Of a DNA stretch of 64,000 nt, positions 34,097-41,508 are shown piece after piece. Location of the stretch: the NCBI GenBank assembly GCA_027486795.1, contig JAIXOI010000009.1, forward strand, positions 86,147 through 150,146. The letters run 5' to 3'. The position numbers were made by a program, and so were the translations under genes. Source of the stretch: Sphingobacteriales bacterium (lineage in GTDB: Bacteria > Bacteroidota > Bacteroidia > Chitinophagales > CAIOSU01). The notes under the pieces were generated by a model, which worked only from the letters and a program-made list of their open reading frames with translations, had not been told where the DNA came from and did not search any database. Position 1 is the stretch's first letter. Each line of letters begins with the position of its first letter.

Positions 34097-34957
34097 ATGA
34101 AAAAGCTTAACCTAATTTTGGTAGCTGTATGTACCTTGTTTATTGGTACTTTCTCAGCTTCTGCACAAGGAACTCTTTGCGACCTTGACCCTCAGTACAC
34201 TGAGCCAGGTTTGTACCCACTACCTGAAGACCTACCATGCTTGGTTGGCGACGGTGTGTTTAACGACATCACTGTTCAATTCATCAACTTTGACTCAACT
34301 ACCGTTTCTGGTATCCGTGTTCGTGTTGATTACATTATCATTGACAGTATTTTGAACTTGCCTTGTGGCATTTTGTGGTCTACTAGCGCTCAAGATGCAG
34401 CTACTAAGCACCGTTTCGAAAACCAAGAGAAAGGTTGTATCCGCTTTTGGGGTGTAACTGCTGATGCAGCTGGCCAATACAAATTGAAAATCAAAGTAAA
34501 AGCTAAAGTTAGCTTGTTGCCAAACGAAGTACCATACGAAGCTGAAGCTCTTGGTTTCCGTGTTGACGTACGTTTGAAAGCTACTGCTGCTGCAGTTTGC
34601 CCAGCCAATGATACCACTTCTGGTGCTACTTTGTTGACTGCTTCTTGCACTTCAGTTGATAAAGATACTTTCTTTATCACAGGTATCAACGAGATTGCTT
34701 CTATCAACTCTTTCAGCTTTTACCCTAACCCAACTGCTAACAACGCTACTGTAAGCTTCACTGCCGACAAAGCAGCTTCTTACACTACCCGTATCGTTAA
34801 CATCTACGGTCAAGAAGTTAGCCGCGAAGTATTGAACGTAACTACTGGTTTGAACGTAAACAAAATTGACGTTTCTACCTTGGCTACTGGTGTTTACATC
34901 TTCACCATCACTGATGGCAAGAATGTACAAACCCAACGTTTCGTAGTAGAGAAATAA
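34097..34957 (+). CDS. T9SS type A cargo, shared-domain paralogue A
   Basis: The 286-residue protein has a signal peptide (KKLNLILVAVCTLFIGTFSA), an N-terminal domain of about 150 residues (DPQYTEPGLYPLPEDLPCLV, VDYIIIDSILNLPCGILW, FENQEKGCIRFWGVTADAAG, YKLKIKVKAKVSLLPNEVPY) and a type A sorting domain (FSFYPNPTANNATVSFTADK, RIVNIYGQEVSR, GVYIFTITDGKN). Two conserved Cys (LPCG and GC) may form a disulphide. I do not recognise the N-terminal domain. Codons are strongly biased (AAC, GGT, GCT, CGT, GTT), much more than in its neighbour, which suggests an abundant protein. A strong terminator follows directly. Confidence 0.8.
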   Translation: MKKLNLILVAVCTLFIGTFSASAQGTLCDLDPQYTEPGLYPLPEDLPCLVGDGVFNDITVQFINFDSTTVSGIRVRVDYIIIDSILNLPCGILWSTSAQDAATKHRFENQEKGCIRFWGVTADAAGQYKLKIKVKAKVSLLPNEVPYEAEALGFRVDVRLKATAAAVCPANDTTSGATLLTASCTSVDKDTFFITGINEIASINSFSFYPNPTANNATVSFTADKAASYTTRIVNIYGQEVSREVLNVTTGLNVNKIDVSTLATGVYIFTITDGKNVQTQRFVVEK

Positions 34958-34978
34958 GCTACTGCTAATACATACCGA

Positions 34979-35007
34979 AAGCCCTACCTGCACCGCAGGT
35001 GGGGCTT
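34979..35007 (+). terminator. intrinsic terminator after paralogue A
   Basis: AAGCCC-T-ACCTGC pairs with GCAGGT-G-GGGCTT (one G-U pair) around ACC, then TTTATTTT follows. This is a classical rho-independent terminator, 22 bases after the stop. Confidence 0.9.
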
Positions 35008-35055
35008 TTTATTTTATGCAAAAAACTTTGCTATATTGGAGTAAAATAAAAACGG

Positions 35056-35868
35056 ATGAAACAGCTATACTTACTATTGTTTGCTTTGGTACTAGGTACC
35101 AACACAAATTTAACTGCCCAATGTATTATCGACCCGCAATACACGTCGCCTGGCCTTTATCCCTCGCCTGATAGTTTACCATGCTTTCTGGGAAATGGGT
35201 TTTATAACGACATTACGGTTCAATTCGTAAACTTCGATTCAACCACCGTTTCGGGTATCCGTGTAAGGGTTGATTACCTTATTATTGATAGTATATTGAA
35301 TTTGCCATGTGGTATAAGGTGGACTACTAGTAATTACGATGCGGCTACCAAGCACCGTTTCGAAAACCAAGAGAAAGGCTGTATCCGCTTTTGGGGCGTA
35401 ACTTCTGATATTGCTGGGCAATACAAACTGAAAATAAAAGTAAAAGCTAAAGTTAGCTTGTTGCCTAACGAAGTGCCATATGACGCTGAATCATTGGGCT
35501 TTCGCGTTGATGTGCGCATTAAAGAGGATGTTAATGCTGTTTGTCCAGATATTGATACTACTGCCAATGCAGTTTTATTAAATGCTTGCAATACTGGTAT
35601 AACCACTATCAATTCAATCGCTCTATTTAGGCTCTATCCCAATCCAGTTAAAACTTCAACTACTGTAAGCTTCACTGCCGACAAAGCAGCCTCTTACACT
35701 ACCCGTATCGTTAACATCTACGGTCAAGAAGTTAGCCGCTGGCAGTTGCAGGTGCAACAGGGTGCCAATACCAATCCGATTGATGTATCAGCATTGCCAG
35801 CAGGGGTGTATTTCTTTACCATTACCGATGGTAAAAACGTTACTAGCCAGCGGTTTGTGATAGAGTAG
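35056..35868 (+). CDS. T9SS type A cargo, shared-domain paralogue B
   Basis: The 270-residue protein is a tandem duplicate of paralogue A with the same layout: signal peptide (KQLYLLLFALVLGTNTNLTA), the shared domain (DPQYTSPGLYPSPDSLPCFL, VDYLIIDSILNLPCGIRW, FENQEKGCIRFWGVTSDIAG) and a sorting domain (FRLYPNPVKTSTTVSFTADK, GVYFFTITDGKN). Two blocks are almost identical to A at the DNA level while adjacent sections have diverged, so conversion between copies is likely. Its codon use is ordinary, unlike A. It follows A's terminator by about 50 bases, so it needs its own promoter; TATATTGG near 35031 is a near match. Function unknown. Confidence 0.8.
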   Translation: MKQLYLLLFALVLGTNTNLTAQCIIDPQYTSPGLYPSPDSLPCFLGNGFYNDITVQFVNFDSTTVSGIRVRVDYLIIDSILNLPCGIRWTTSNYDAATKHRFENQEKGCIRFWGVTSDIAGQYKLKIKVKAKVSLLPNEVPYDAESLGFRVDVRIKEDVNAVCPDIDTTANAVLLNACNTGITTINSIALFRLYPNPVKTSTTVSFTADKAASYTTRIVNIYGQEVSRWQLQVQQGANTNPIDVSALPAGVYFFTITDGKNVTSQRFVIE

Positions 35869-35961
35869 GAGTGCAGGTTTAACTTACTGGTAATCATGGC
35901 TTTGGTTTTTATTCGCACCACTTGTTGATTTCTTGCCTTGTCTCTAAGTGGTGAAAAATGT

Positions 35962-35969
35962 TAGTTTTG
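35962..35969 (+). promoter_or_regulatory. -7 element TAGTTTTG with TTG box upstream of paralogue C
   Basis: This exact TAnnTTTG lies 31 bases before the ATG at 36001. A TTG at 35938-35940 sits 21 bases upstream, within the usual -33/-7 spacing, so this is one of the better promoters in the window. Confidence 0.6.
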
Positions 35970-36000
35970 CATCTATTAATTGTTAAACTAAAATTCAACT

Positions 36001-36786
36001 ATGAAATCAATAATTTTTACTCTTGCTCTAGCGTTGGTTGGTGTTGTTGCTTCAGCACAATGCACTTCAGTAGCGCTAACTGACCCAGGCGCATTCCCTG
36101 CTGGCGATACTTCACATTGTTTTGTTCGTGGCGTGGCCGATAGCGCATTAGTGTATTTCAAAAATTTCGAACAAGTGGTTGTTGGCCCAATTACTGCCGA
36201 CATCGATTCTATCCGTTTGGACTCAATAGCGGGTTTACCTTGCGGCCTAAACTGGACAACCAATAAAGCAGCCCAAAACAACGTATTTGCTAAAAACGAA
36301 GTAGGTTGTTTCTTAATTTACGGTACCTCATCGGGCGATGAAGGTGTGTTTAAAACAGATATGATTATTACCGCTTGGATAGTAGGTGGCCCGCCAGCAG
36401 GCATTCAACAGCCTGCAAGCGCCATTGGTATTTACCTAAATATGAAATCTATCAATGCAGGTAGTGTTTGCTCTGCAGTAACCGATACCGTTACTGGTTG
36501 CACCGTTGGTATTAACGAAGTAGCTGCCAATTTAGGCGCTTTCCGCAATCAGCCAAATCCTTTCAATGCATATACTAGCATTGAGTTTACTGCTCAAAAG
36601 AGCGCTGCATATACTTTGAAAGTAGTAAATATGCTTGGTGCCGTGGTTTACACAGAGCAAATTTTGGCCGAGCCGGGCATAAACAATATCCGTTTTGAGC
36701 GTAACAGCTTACCTGCAGGTGTTTATGTATACAGCATAAGCAATGGCACTGCCAGCGTCAACAACCGTATGATGGTTGCAGAATAA
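36001..36786 (+). CDS. T9SS type A cargo, divergent shared-domain paralogue C
   Basis: The 261-residue protein has a signal peptide (KSIIFTLALALVGVVASAQ) and a diverged form of the shared domain: DPGAFPAGDTSHCFVRGVAD, IDSIRLDSIAGLPCGLNWTT, NEVGCFLIYGTSSGDEG and FKTDMIITAWIVGG. It ends in a sorting domain with QPNPFNAYTSIEFTAQKSAA, VVNMLGAVVYTEQ and GVYVYSISNG. The order of LPCG-x-W, GC-x4-GT and the glycine before the last strand matches paralogues A and B and the N-terminus of the PKD protein at 32118. Function unknown. It has its own promoter and terminator. Confidence 0.78.
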   Translation: MKSIIFTLALALVGVVASAQCTSVALTDPGAFPAGDTSHCFVRGVADSALVYFKNFEQVVVGPITADIDSIRLDSIAGLPCGLNWTTNKAAQNNVFAKNEVGCFLIYGTSSGDEGVFKTDMIITAWIVGGPPAGIQQPASAIGIYLNMKSINAGSVCSAVTDTVTGCTVGINEVAANLGAFRNQPNPFNAYTSIEFTAQKSAAYTLKVVNMLGAVVYTEQILAEPGINNIRFERNSLPAGVYVYSISNGTASVNNRMMVAE

Positions 36787-36812
36787 ACTGCCGAATCCAT
36801 AGAATAATACTA

Positions 36813-36848
36813 AAAAGGCCCTATGCACGCACTTGCATGGGGCCTTTT
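36813..36848 (+). terminator. intrinsic terminator after paralogue C
   Basis: Arms 36813-36827 and 36834-36848 pair over 15 bp with one G-U pair around a 6-base loop. The 3' arm ends in TTTT, 26 bases after the stop. Confidence 0.85.
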
Positions 36849-36923
36849 GTAATTATGGTGGGTAATTCATAACTTTATAACTATACTACTCAAAACTCAC
36901 TCAATCATAAAATTCTGCTGCCT

Positions 36924-37406
36924 ATGAAAACCGTTGATCAATGGCTAGATGAATATGGCGATAGCCACAAAAATGCAACCAATAAGCTTATCCATTGGAT
37001 TTGTATCCCGTTAATCATGTTTAGCCTGTTTGGCATGCTCTGGGCTATACCTGTGCCTTCGCAGTTTGTTAAAATAAGCCCATTATTGAACTGGAGTAGT
37101 ATTATTTTAGGGTTGGCGTTAATTTTTTATATCCGCTTATCAATCCCATTGTTCCTTGGCTTTGTGCTCATTTCGTTGGGTATAGTGCTGGGCAACAATG
37201 TATTATTTAATTTGGTCGGCGGCAATCCGGGCCTTCAAGTGTTGGTTAGCCTATTAATTTTTATATTGGCATGGGTAGGCCAGTTCATTGGGCACAATAT
37301 TGAGGGCAAGAAACCGTCATTCTTCAAAGATCTTCAATTTTTGTTGATTGGTCCGGCATGGTTGCTTCACTTTGCGCTAAAAAAAGTGGGTTTGCCGTAC
37401 AAATAA
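36924..37406 (+). CDS. Mpo1-like (DUF962) membrane protein
   Basis: This 160-residue protein has four hydrophobic helices and the DUF962/Mpo1 signatures: WLDEYGDSHKNATNKLIHWI near the N-terminus, with the conserved His residues, and WVGQFIGHNIEGKKPSFF near residue 115, followed by LIGPAWLL. The yeast relative Mpo1 is an Fe-dependent dioxygenase that removes one carbon from 2-hydroxy fatty acids in phytosphingosine breakdown. A similar role here is inference. The ceramidase-like gene about 10 kb away makes sphingolipid-type chemistry plausible in this organism. A near-consensus TAACTTTA lies about 50 bases upstream. Confidence 0.85.
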   Translation: MKTVDQWLDEYGDSHKNATNKLIHWICIPLIMFSLFGMLWAIPVPSQFVKISPLLNWSSIILGLALIFYIRLSIPLFLGFVLISLGIVLGNNVLFNLVGGNPGLQVLVSLLIFILAWVGQFIGHNIEGKKPSFFKDLQFLLIGPAWLLHFALKKVGLPYK

Positions 37407-37445
37407 TTTTTTGATTCAATTGAACATTTCAACTACTTCTGGCAT

Positions 37446-37453
37446 TATTTTTG
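37446..37453 (+). promoter_or_regulatory. -7 element TATTTTTG with TTG box
   Basis: This exact TAnnTTTG lies 52 bases before the ATG at 37506. A TTG at 37420-37422 is 23 bases upstream, at the edge of the expected spacing. Confidence 0.55.
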
Positions 37454-37505
37454 CCGTAAAAGAGCCATATTTTATTTATAAACTCCCAAATTGCCCTAAT
37501 CTCAA

Positions 37506-38375
37506 ATGAAAAAATCACTTTTTGTTTTATTGCTAGCTACGGTTAGTTTCGTCGCATTCCGTTATGCGCCAATAGCATCTGAAAATACAACAACAGCCAG
37601 CTCACGAGATATAATCAATAACATGCTGGCTAGTATTGACAAGTTAAAAACCTTACAATATACTTTGAAAGGATGGGAGCGTGTAGGTAACAAAGACAAC
37701 TACAGCGAAGTTGACACTAAATTGAACGTAAGCCCTTTTAAAGTACATCTATACAGTAAGGCGGCGCCCAATGATGGTATACAGATAATATACAACGAAG
37801 CTAGCCACGGCAAAAAAGCATTTGTAAACCCTGGTTCTTGGTTACCAAATGTTAGTCTTGATCCGTACGGCTCAAAAATGCGCAAAGGGCAGCATCATAC
37901 CATCTTGAATTCTGGATTCGCCTTTTTGTCAAAGATTATTAGGGCTGCCATATTGAAAGCAGATAAAGAAGCTGCTGGCGAGTTTGAAAAACATTTTGTT
38001 TATGAAGGCGATGTGGTATGGAGTAATAGAAAGTGCTACAAAATAGTAATTAATGACCCAACCTTTAAGTATGAAAACTATACCGTAAAGGCTGGCGAAA
38101 ATGCCGACATAATTGCCAAAAACAAAAATATTTGCGGTTTTTTGATTGTGGAGAAAAACCCAGGTGTTAGCGATTTTAGCGATTTGAGCGCAGGACAGGT
38201 AATTAAGATTCCTACTACTTACGCCAAAAAGACAACCCTGTATATCGATCAGCTAACCTTGTTACCTATAGTGCAAATAATGCACGACGAGGTAGGCCAA
38301 TTCGAACGTTACGAATTTCATAACGTTGTAGTTAATCCAAAACTTAGCGACGAAACTTTTGTTAGCTTCCCTTAA
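37506..38375 (+). CDS. DUF1571 protein with an inserted LysM-like segment
   Basis: The 289-residue protein has a signal peptide (KKSLFVLLLATVSFVAFRYA) and the DUF1571 pattern: MLASIDKLKTLQYTLKGWER, SPFKVHLYSKA, NPGSWLPNVSLDP and LYIDQLTLLPIVQIM. Between the two halves, about residues 197-240, the text YTVKAGENADIIAKNK, LIVEKNPGVSDFSDLSAGQ and VIKIP matches a LysM module, which binds N-acetyl sugars of peptidoglycan. A periplasmic, wall-associated role follows, but DUF1571 itself has no known function. It carries its own promoter and a very strong terminator shared with arfB. Confidence 0.82.
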   Translation: MKKSLFVLLLATVSFVAFRYAPIASENTTTASSRDIINNMLASIDKLKTLQYTLKGWERVGNKDNYSEVDTKLNVSPFKVHLYSKAAPNDGIQIIYNEASHGKKAFVNPGSWLPNVSLDPYGSKMRKGQHHTILNSGFAFLSKIIRAAILKADKEAAGEFEKHFVYEGDVVWSNRKCYKIVINDPTFKYENYTVKAGENADIIAKNKNICGFLIVEKNPGVSDFSDLSAGQVIKIPTTYAKKTTLYIDQLTLLPIVQIMHDEVGQFERYEFHNVVVNPKLSDETFVSFP

Positions 38376-38401
38376 CTAGGAGCGAAGAAAGCAGAACATA
38401 C

Positions 38402-38445
38402 AAAACAAGAACGGGGAACTATTGCTAGTTCCCCGTTCTTGTTTT
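38402..38445. terminator. bidirectional terminator, DUF1571/arfB
   Basis: A perfect 20-bp stem (38402-38421 with 38426-38445) with loop TTGC ends in GTTTT on the plus strand and has the matching A run for the minus strand. The right arm overlaps the arfB stop codon (38444-38446) by two bases, so it serves both convergent genes. Confidence 0.92.
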
Positions 38446-38857
38446 ATAATAATTTTCTCCACTCGGTTTTACCTTTTAGTTTCTCTGCCCGGATGCGTTT
38501 AACTTTTATGCGCTCTTCTTTAACCGCCGTGGGTACTTTGGTTGGTTTTCGGGGCTTTTCTTCTTCAAGCGCTTTGTAAAGCAAAGCTTTAAGTTTATTT
38601 ATAGCCTTTTCTTTATTGGTTATCTGCGATCGGGTTTGTTGGCAAACCACGCACAATTGCCCCTCCTTATTAATCCGGTTTTTTAACTTATCCTGTATTT
38701 TGGCACGTTGCTCTTCAGTTAAAAAATCGGCACTTGCTATATGCAGCACAGCCTCAACTTTAGTATCGGTTTTGTTTACATGCTGGCCCCCAGGTCCGGA
38801 ACTGCGAGATACGCGGAAACTTAGTTTTTCGGCAGGTATATTTATCTTTTCGGGCAT
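38444..38857 (-). CDS. arfB: ArfB-type alternative ribosome-rescue factor (peptidyl-tRNA hydrolase)
   Basis: ArfB (YaeJ) enters the A site of stalled ribosomes and hydrolyses the peptidyl-tRNA. The 137-residue protein has the class I release-factor catalytic GGQ in RSSGPGGQHVNKTDTKVEA near residue 22, without a codon-recognition domain, and the long basic C-terminal tail (REEKPRKPTKVPTAVK-like, KVKRIRAEKLKGKTEWRKLL) that enters the mRNA channel. Length and tail are typical. A TAACTTTG element ends 4 bases before the ATG, so it looks leaderless. It is convergent with the DUF1571 gene and shares its terminator. Confidence 0.93.
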   Translation of the reverse strand: MPEKINIPAEKLSFRVSRSSGPGGQHVNKTDTKVEAVLHIASADFLTEEQRAKIQDKLKNRINKEGQLCVVCQQTRSQITNKEKAINKLKALLYKALEEEKPRKPTKVPTAVKEERIKVKRIRAEKLKGKTEWRKLL

Positions 38858-38861
38858 GGGG

Positions 38862-38869
38862 CAAAGTTA
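38862..38869 (-). promoter_or_regulatory. -7 element TAACTTTG, leaderless arfB
   Basis: This exact TAnnTTTG on the minus strand is followed by CCCC and then the ATG at 38857, the same spacing as at purK and at 60256. Confidence 0.6.
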
Positions 38870-38906
38870 TACAAAACCTTTTTGATGGTTTTATAGTTCA
38901 TTAAGC

Positions 38907-39239
38907 ATGCGCTCGGTAAAACTTACCATAGTATTGTTGCTTTTAGTATACACCGCAATTGCCCAAGATTCGGTAATGGTGGCCAACCAAACTTTTTATC
39001 TAGTGCAAGGTAGGTTAGTGAAATCAAAAGCAGCCCAGTTTGATGTAAATAGAACCTATGGCGTAGTTTCAATACCTCAAAGTTTACCAATTATATCAAT
39101 AACAACAGCACCACCGCAAGTATATAGCTACCAACAAGGCAAGCTACCTGTTTTTTGTGCCATTGAAGACCGTATATGGAGGCGCACCGGTTTGGATATG
39201 CGGTTTAGAATAACCGAAAGACCGATGGGAAGCAGGTGA
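38907..39239 (+). CDS. small exported protein of unknown function
   Basis: The 110-residue product begins with a clear signal peptide (RSVKLTIVLLLLVYTAIAQ). The mature part has alternating hydrophobic strands (VMVANQTFYLVQGRLVKS, YGVVSIPQSLPIISI) and a basic end (RIWRRTGLDMRFRITERPMG). I recognise no family. It is divergent from arfB, with about 50 bases between. The signal peptide and codon use support a real gene, but a short length leaves doubt. Confidence 0.55.
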   Translation: MRSVKLTIVLLLLVYTAIAQDSVMVANQTFYLVQGRLVKSKAAQFDVNRTYGVVSIPQSLPIISITTAPPQVYSYQQGKLPVFCAIEDRIWRRTGLDMRFRITERPMGSR

Positions 39240-39391
39240 TTTAATGTATCGAACCCATAAAGTATTCCCTTTATCGTCATTAGTACTTCGCTTAACGAAT
39301 ATTTTACTTGGCGTATGATAATCGCTGTATTTTCGCAACGTGATTAGTATCTCGCACTAGTAAAACTCTTCTGCCCAAGGCAGTATCTATT

Positions 39392-39766
39392 ATGAAAAAA
39401 GAGATTAATAACTACCCGTTTGCGAATACTGTAAGCGATGGAAGCCCATATGGAATTTTGGTTTTCAATTCGGAACTAACTATAACTGACTGGAACCCTG
39501 CAGTAGAACGATTGATTGGGTTGAGCAAAGATTTGTGCATGGGGCATAATTTGTTAGCGGCATTTGCATTGCATGAAGAGATTATAAAGCGGATAACTTT
39601 CAATAGCCAAACCCGCGGCACTTTGGTTGTAGCCGAAGATTTATCTAGTTTATTTGTTGCTGGTGCATTAAATGGCATTAAGGTATCTACCGTTGTAGAT
39701 AAAAGTGGCTCAATAAGTGGTGGCACTTTAATCATCACTACTCAGGATAGTTCGCTTCAAATATAG
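39392..39766 (+). CDS. single PAS-domain protein
   Basis: The 124-residue protein fits one PAS domain: PYGILVFNSELTITDWNPAV (about 20-39), ERLIGLSKDLCMGHNLLAAF, and the later strands TRGTLVVAEDLSSLF, NGIKVSTVVDKSGSISGGTL and IIT. No kinase, cyclase or DNA-binding domain is attached. It may sense a small ligand and signal by interaction with another protein. Neighbours give no hint. Ribosome-binding site and promoter are not obvious. Confidence 0.65.
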   Translation: MKKEINNYPFANTVSDGSPYGILVFNSELTITDWNPAVERLIGLSKDLCMGHNLLAAFALHEEIIKRITFNSQTRGTLVVAEDLSSLFVAGALNGIKVSTVVDKSGSISGGTLIITTQDSSLQI

Positions 39767-39884
39767 ATTTGACTGCAAAGAATTTATCATTATCGTCCTT
39801 TTGTGCAATTAATAGTGACCGATATTAGTATAATCATCATTTTTTTCTCATTTTTGATAGGCTTGCATAGCAAAGGTTTTTGCT

Positions 39885-39892
39885 TATTTTTG
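39885..39892 (+). promoter_or_regulatory. -7 element TATTTTTG upstream of the first porP/sprF-like gene
   Basis: This exact TAnnTTTG lies 52 bases before the ATG at 39945. A TTG at 39863-39865 is 19 bases upstream, a good -33 spacing. Confidence 0.6.
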
Positions 39893-39944
39893 CTATGCCC
39901 CTTTCATTGGGTGATAATACTAACTGACCGAATAACCAACCGCT

Positions 39945-40976
39945 ATGAAACTTAAGGCCCTGGCTTTTTTGCTTGTGCTATCAACCCTTTCAATAGGGGT
40001 TAATGCCCAAGATTATCAGTTCACTCAATTTTTCAATTCTCCCCTAACGCTTAACCCTGCCCTTACTGGTAAGGTGAATGGTAGCTTTAGGGCTGCTTTG
40101 AATTATCGAAACCAATGGTTTAACCCTGCAGAGAAACCTTTTATAACTTATTCAGGCTCATTTGATGCGCCTATTATGTTCAAAAAAGATGCCCTAGGTT
40201 TGGGTGTGGTTATCGTAAATGACCAAACCAATAATGGCCTGTACAACAATACGGTTATTATGGGCTCAGCTGCCTATCATAAGGCGCTTGATAAAAAAGG
40301 CAAGCATTCATTGAGCCTAGGCGTGCAGGCTGGGTACTACCAGCGCCGACTTGACCGCAACGATTTACGATTCTACAATCAATTTGACGGTGGAGTGTTT
40401 AACTCAAATTTGCCTAGCAACGAGACCAATATTGCTACCCAAGACGGTAATTTTGATTTGCAAATTGGCTTATTGGGTTTTAACCAATTGAGCAAAAAAG
40501 TTTCTATTTATTATGGTGGCTCCATGTTCCATGTGCTGCAACCTAAGGAGCAGCTAATTGGCGCAGGCGAATATGAGCTTAAGCGTCGGTATGTGGGTCA
40601 TGCCGGAGCCGAAATTGCAATAGGTAAAGTGGTTCGTTTAATGCCATCGGTAATATACTTGAACCAGGCCAAAGAGAACTCTTTGAATCTCGGCTTCTCA
40701 GTTGGTTTTGATATGACCAAAGATGTCTATTTGCACACTGGTGCATATTACCGTGTAGTTGACAAGCTTGATGGTAAGTTTGGAGCATCTGATGCTGGTA
40801 TTTTTTATGCAGCATTTGAGTACAAAGTTGTGCGTTTAGGCTTTAGCTACGATGCAACTGTATCGTCTTTGAAAAAAACGCCTAAACCAACAGGAGCATT
40901 TGAGATGTCCCTTATTATTATGGGCTTGCCGCGTGTTGTCGACAACAAATCATTGTTGTTTTGCCCAAGGTTTTAG
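39945..40976 (+). CDS. PorP/SprF family T9SS outer-membrane protein (first copy)
   Basis: The 343-residue barrel protein has a signal peptide (KLKALAFLLVLSTLSIGVNA) followed by the family start YQFTQFFNSPLTLNPALTGK and ALNYRNQWF. Later blocks include ALGLGVVIVNDQTNNGLYNN, HSLSLGVQAGYYQRRLD and FGLSYD-like LGFSYDATVSSLKK. SprF-type members accompany specific type B cargo proteins and are needed for their secretion or anchoring. The giant PKD protein starts 530 bases downstream and a second family member follows it, so these two are candidate partners of that cargo. Confidence 0.92.
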   Translation: MKLKALAFLLVLSTLSIGVNAQDYQFTQFFNSPLTLNPALTGKVNGSFRAALNYRNQWFNPAEKPFITYSGSFDAPIMFKKDALGLGVVIVNDQTNNGLYNNTVIMGSAAYHKALDKKGKHSLSLGVQAGYYQRRLDRNDLRFYNQFDGGVFNSNLPSNETNIATQDGNFDLQIGLLGFNQLSKKVSIYYGGSMFHVLQPKEQLIGAGEYELKRRYVGHAGAEIAIGKVVRLMPSVIYLNQAKENSLNLGFSVGFDMTKDVYLHTGAYYRVVDKLDGKFGASDAGIFYAAFEYKVVRLGFSYDATVSSLKKTPKPTGAFEMSLIIMGLPRVVDNKSLLFCPRF

Positions 40977-41508
40977 GAGATCTTCAGGCCAGACGAAAAT
41001 TTGTTTTTAGCCTTTCTTCCAACTTCTAGTTTTAATGCTGTGGCTTAAAATAGTCTTAGGCAGTGCCAGATAATTCTTTTTACAGGAGCTATTTTTAGGT
41101 GTGGCGCGCTTAAGTTTAGGAATTTTCAAGACAATAACCTATATTTAAATTGAAGAGCGATTCTTTTTCAGTGATCATGAAGGTTCTTGCATTGTTAAAA
41201 TTTTAAGGAACAATAGTGATACCGTTAACTTGAAAAGCCCTGCATTACCAAATTCAAACCCTGATGGTTCTGATAGTCCGACAACAGACAACTTAACAGG
41301 CGCATAAATTTGTGATGATTAGTGAACTTAGTGATTGAAGAACGAAGTTATTAAGTGGTGTAGATTCTCTATTTGGATTATTTTAAATGTCTATATAGTA
41401 ATCTGAACCATATTGGTGTAACATTGTTACTAAGTTTGTCTACTAGTTTTTACTTATTTCAAGCCTTTTTTGTAACTTCAGTTTGTGTCAATTTGCCGTA
41501 GGCGATAT
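40977..41508. other. gene-free stretch before the giant PKD protein
   Basis: About 530 bases hold no gene I can support. One frame (41149-41307) is open for 52 codons without an ATG and reads plausible residues (VKILRNNSDTVNLKSPALPN), which could be a relic or chance. No clear terminator or TAnnTTTG element is seen, so the promoter of the next gene is undefined. Confidence 0.4.
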
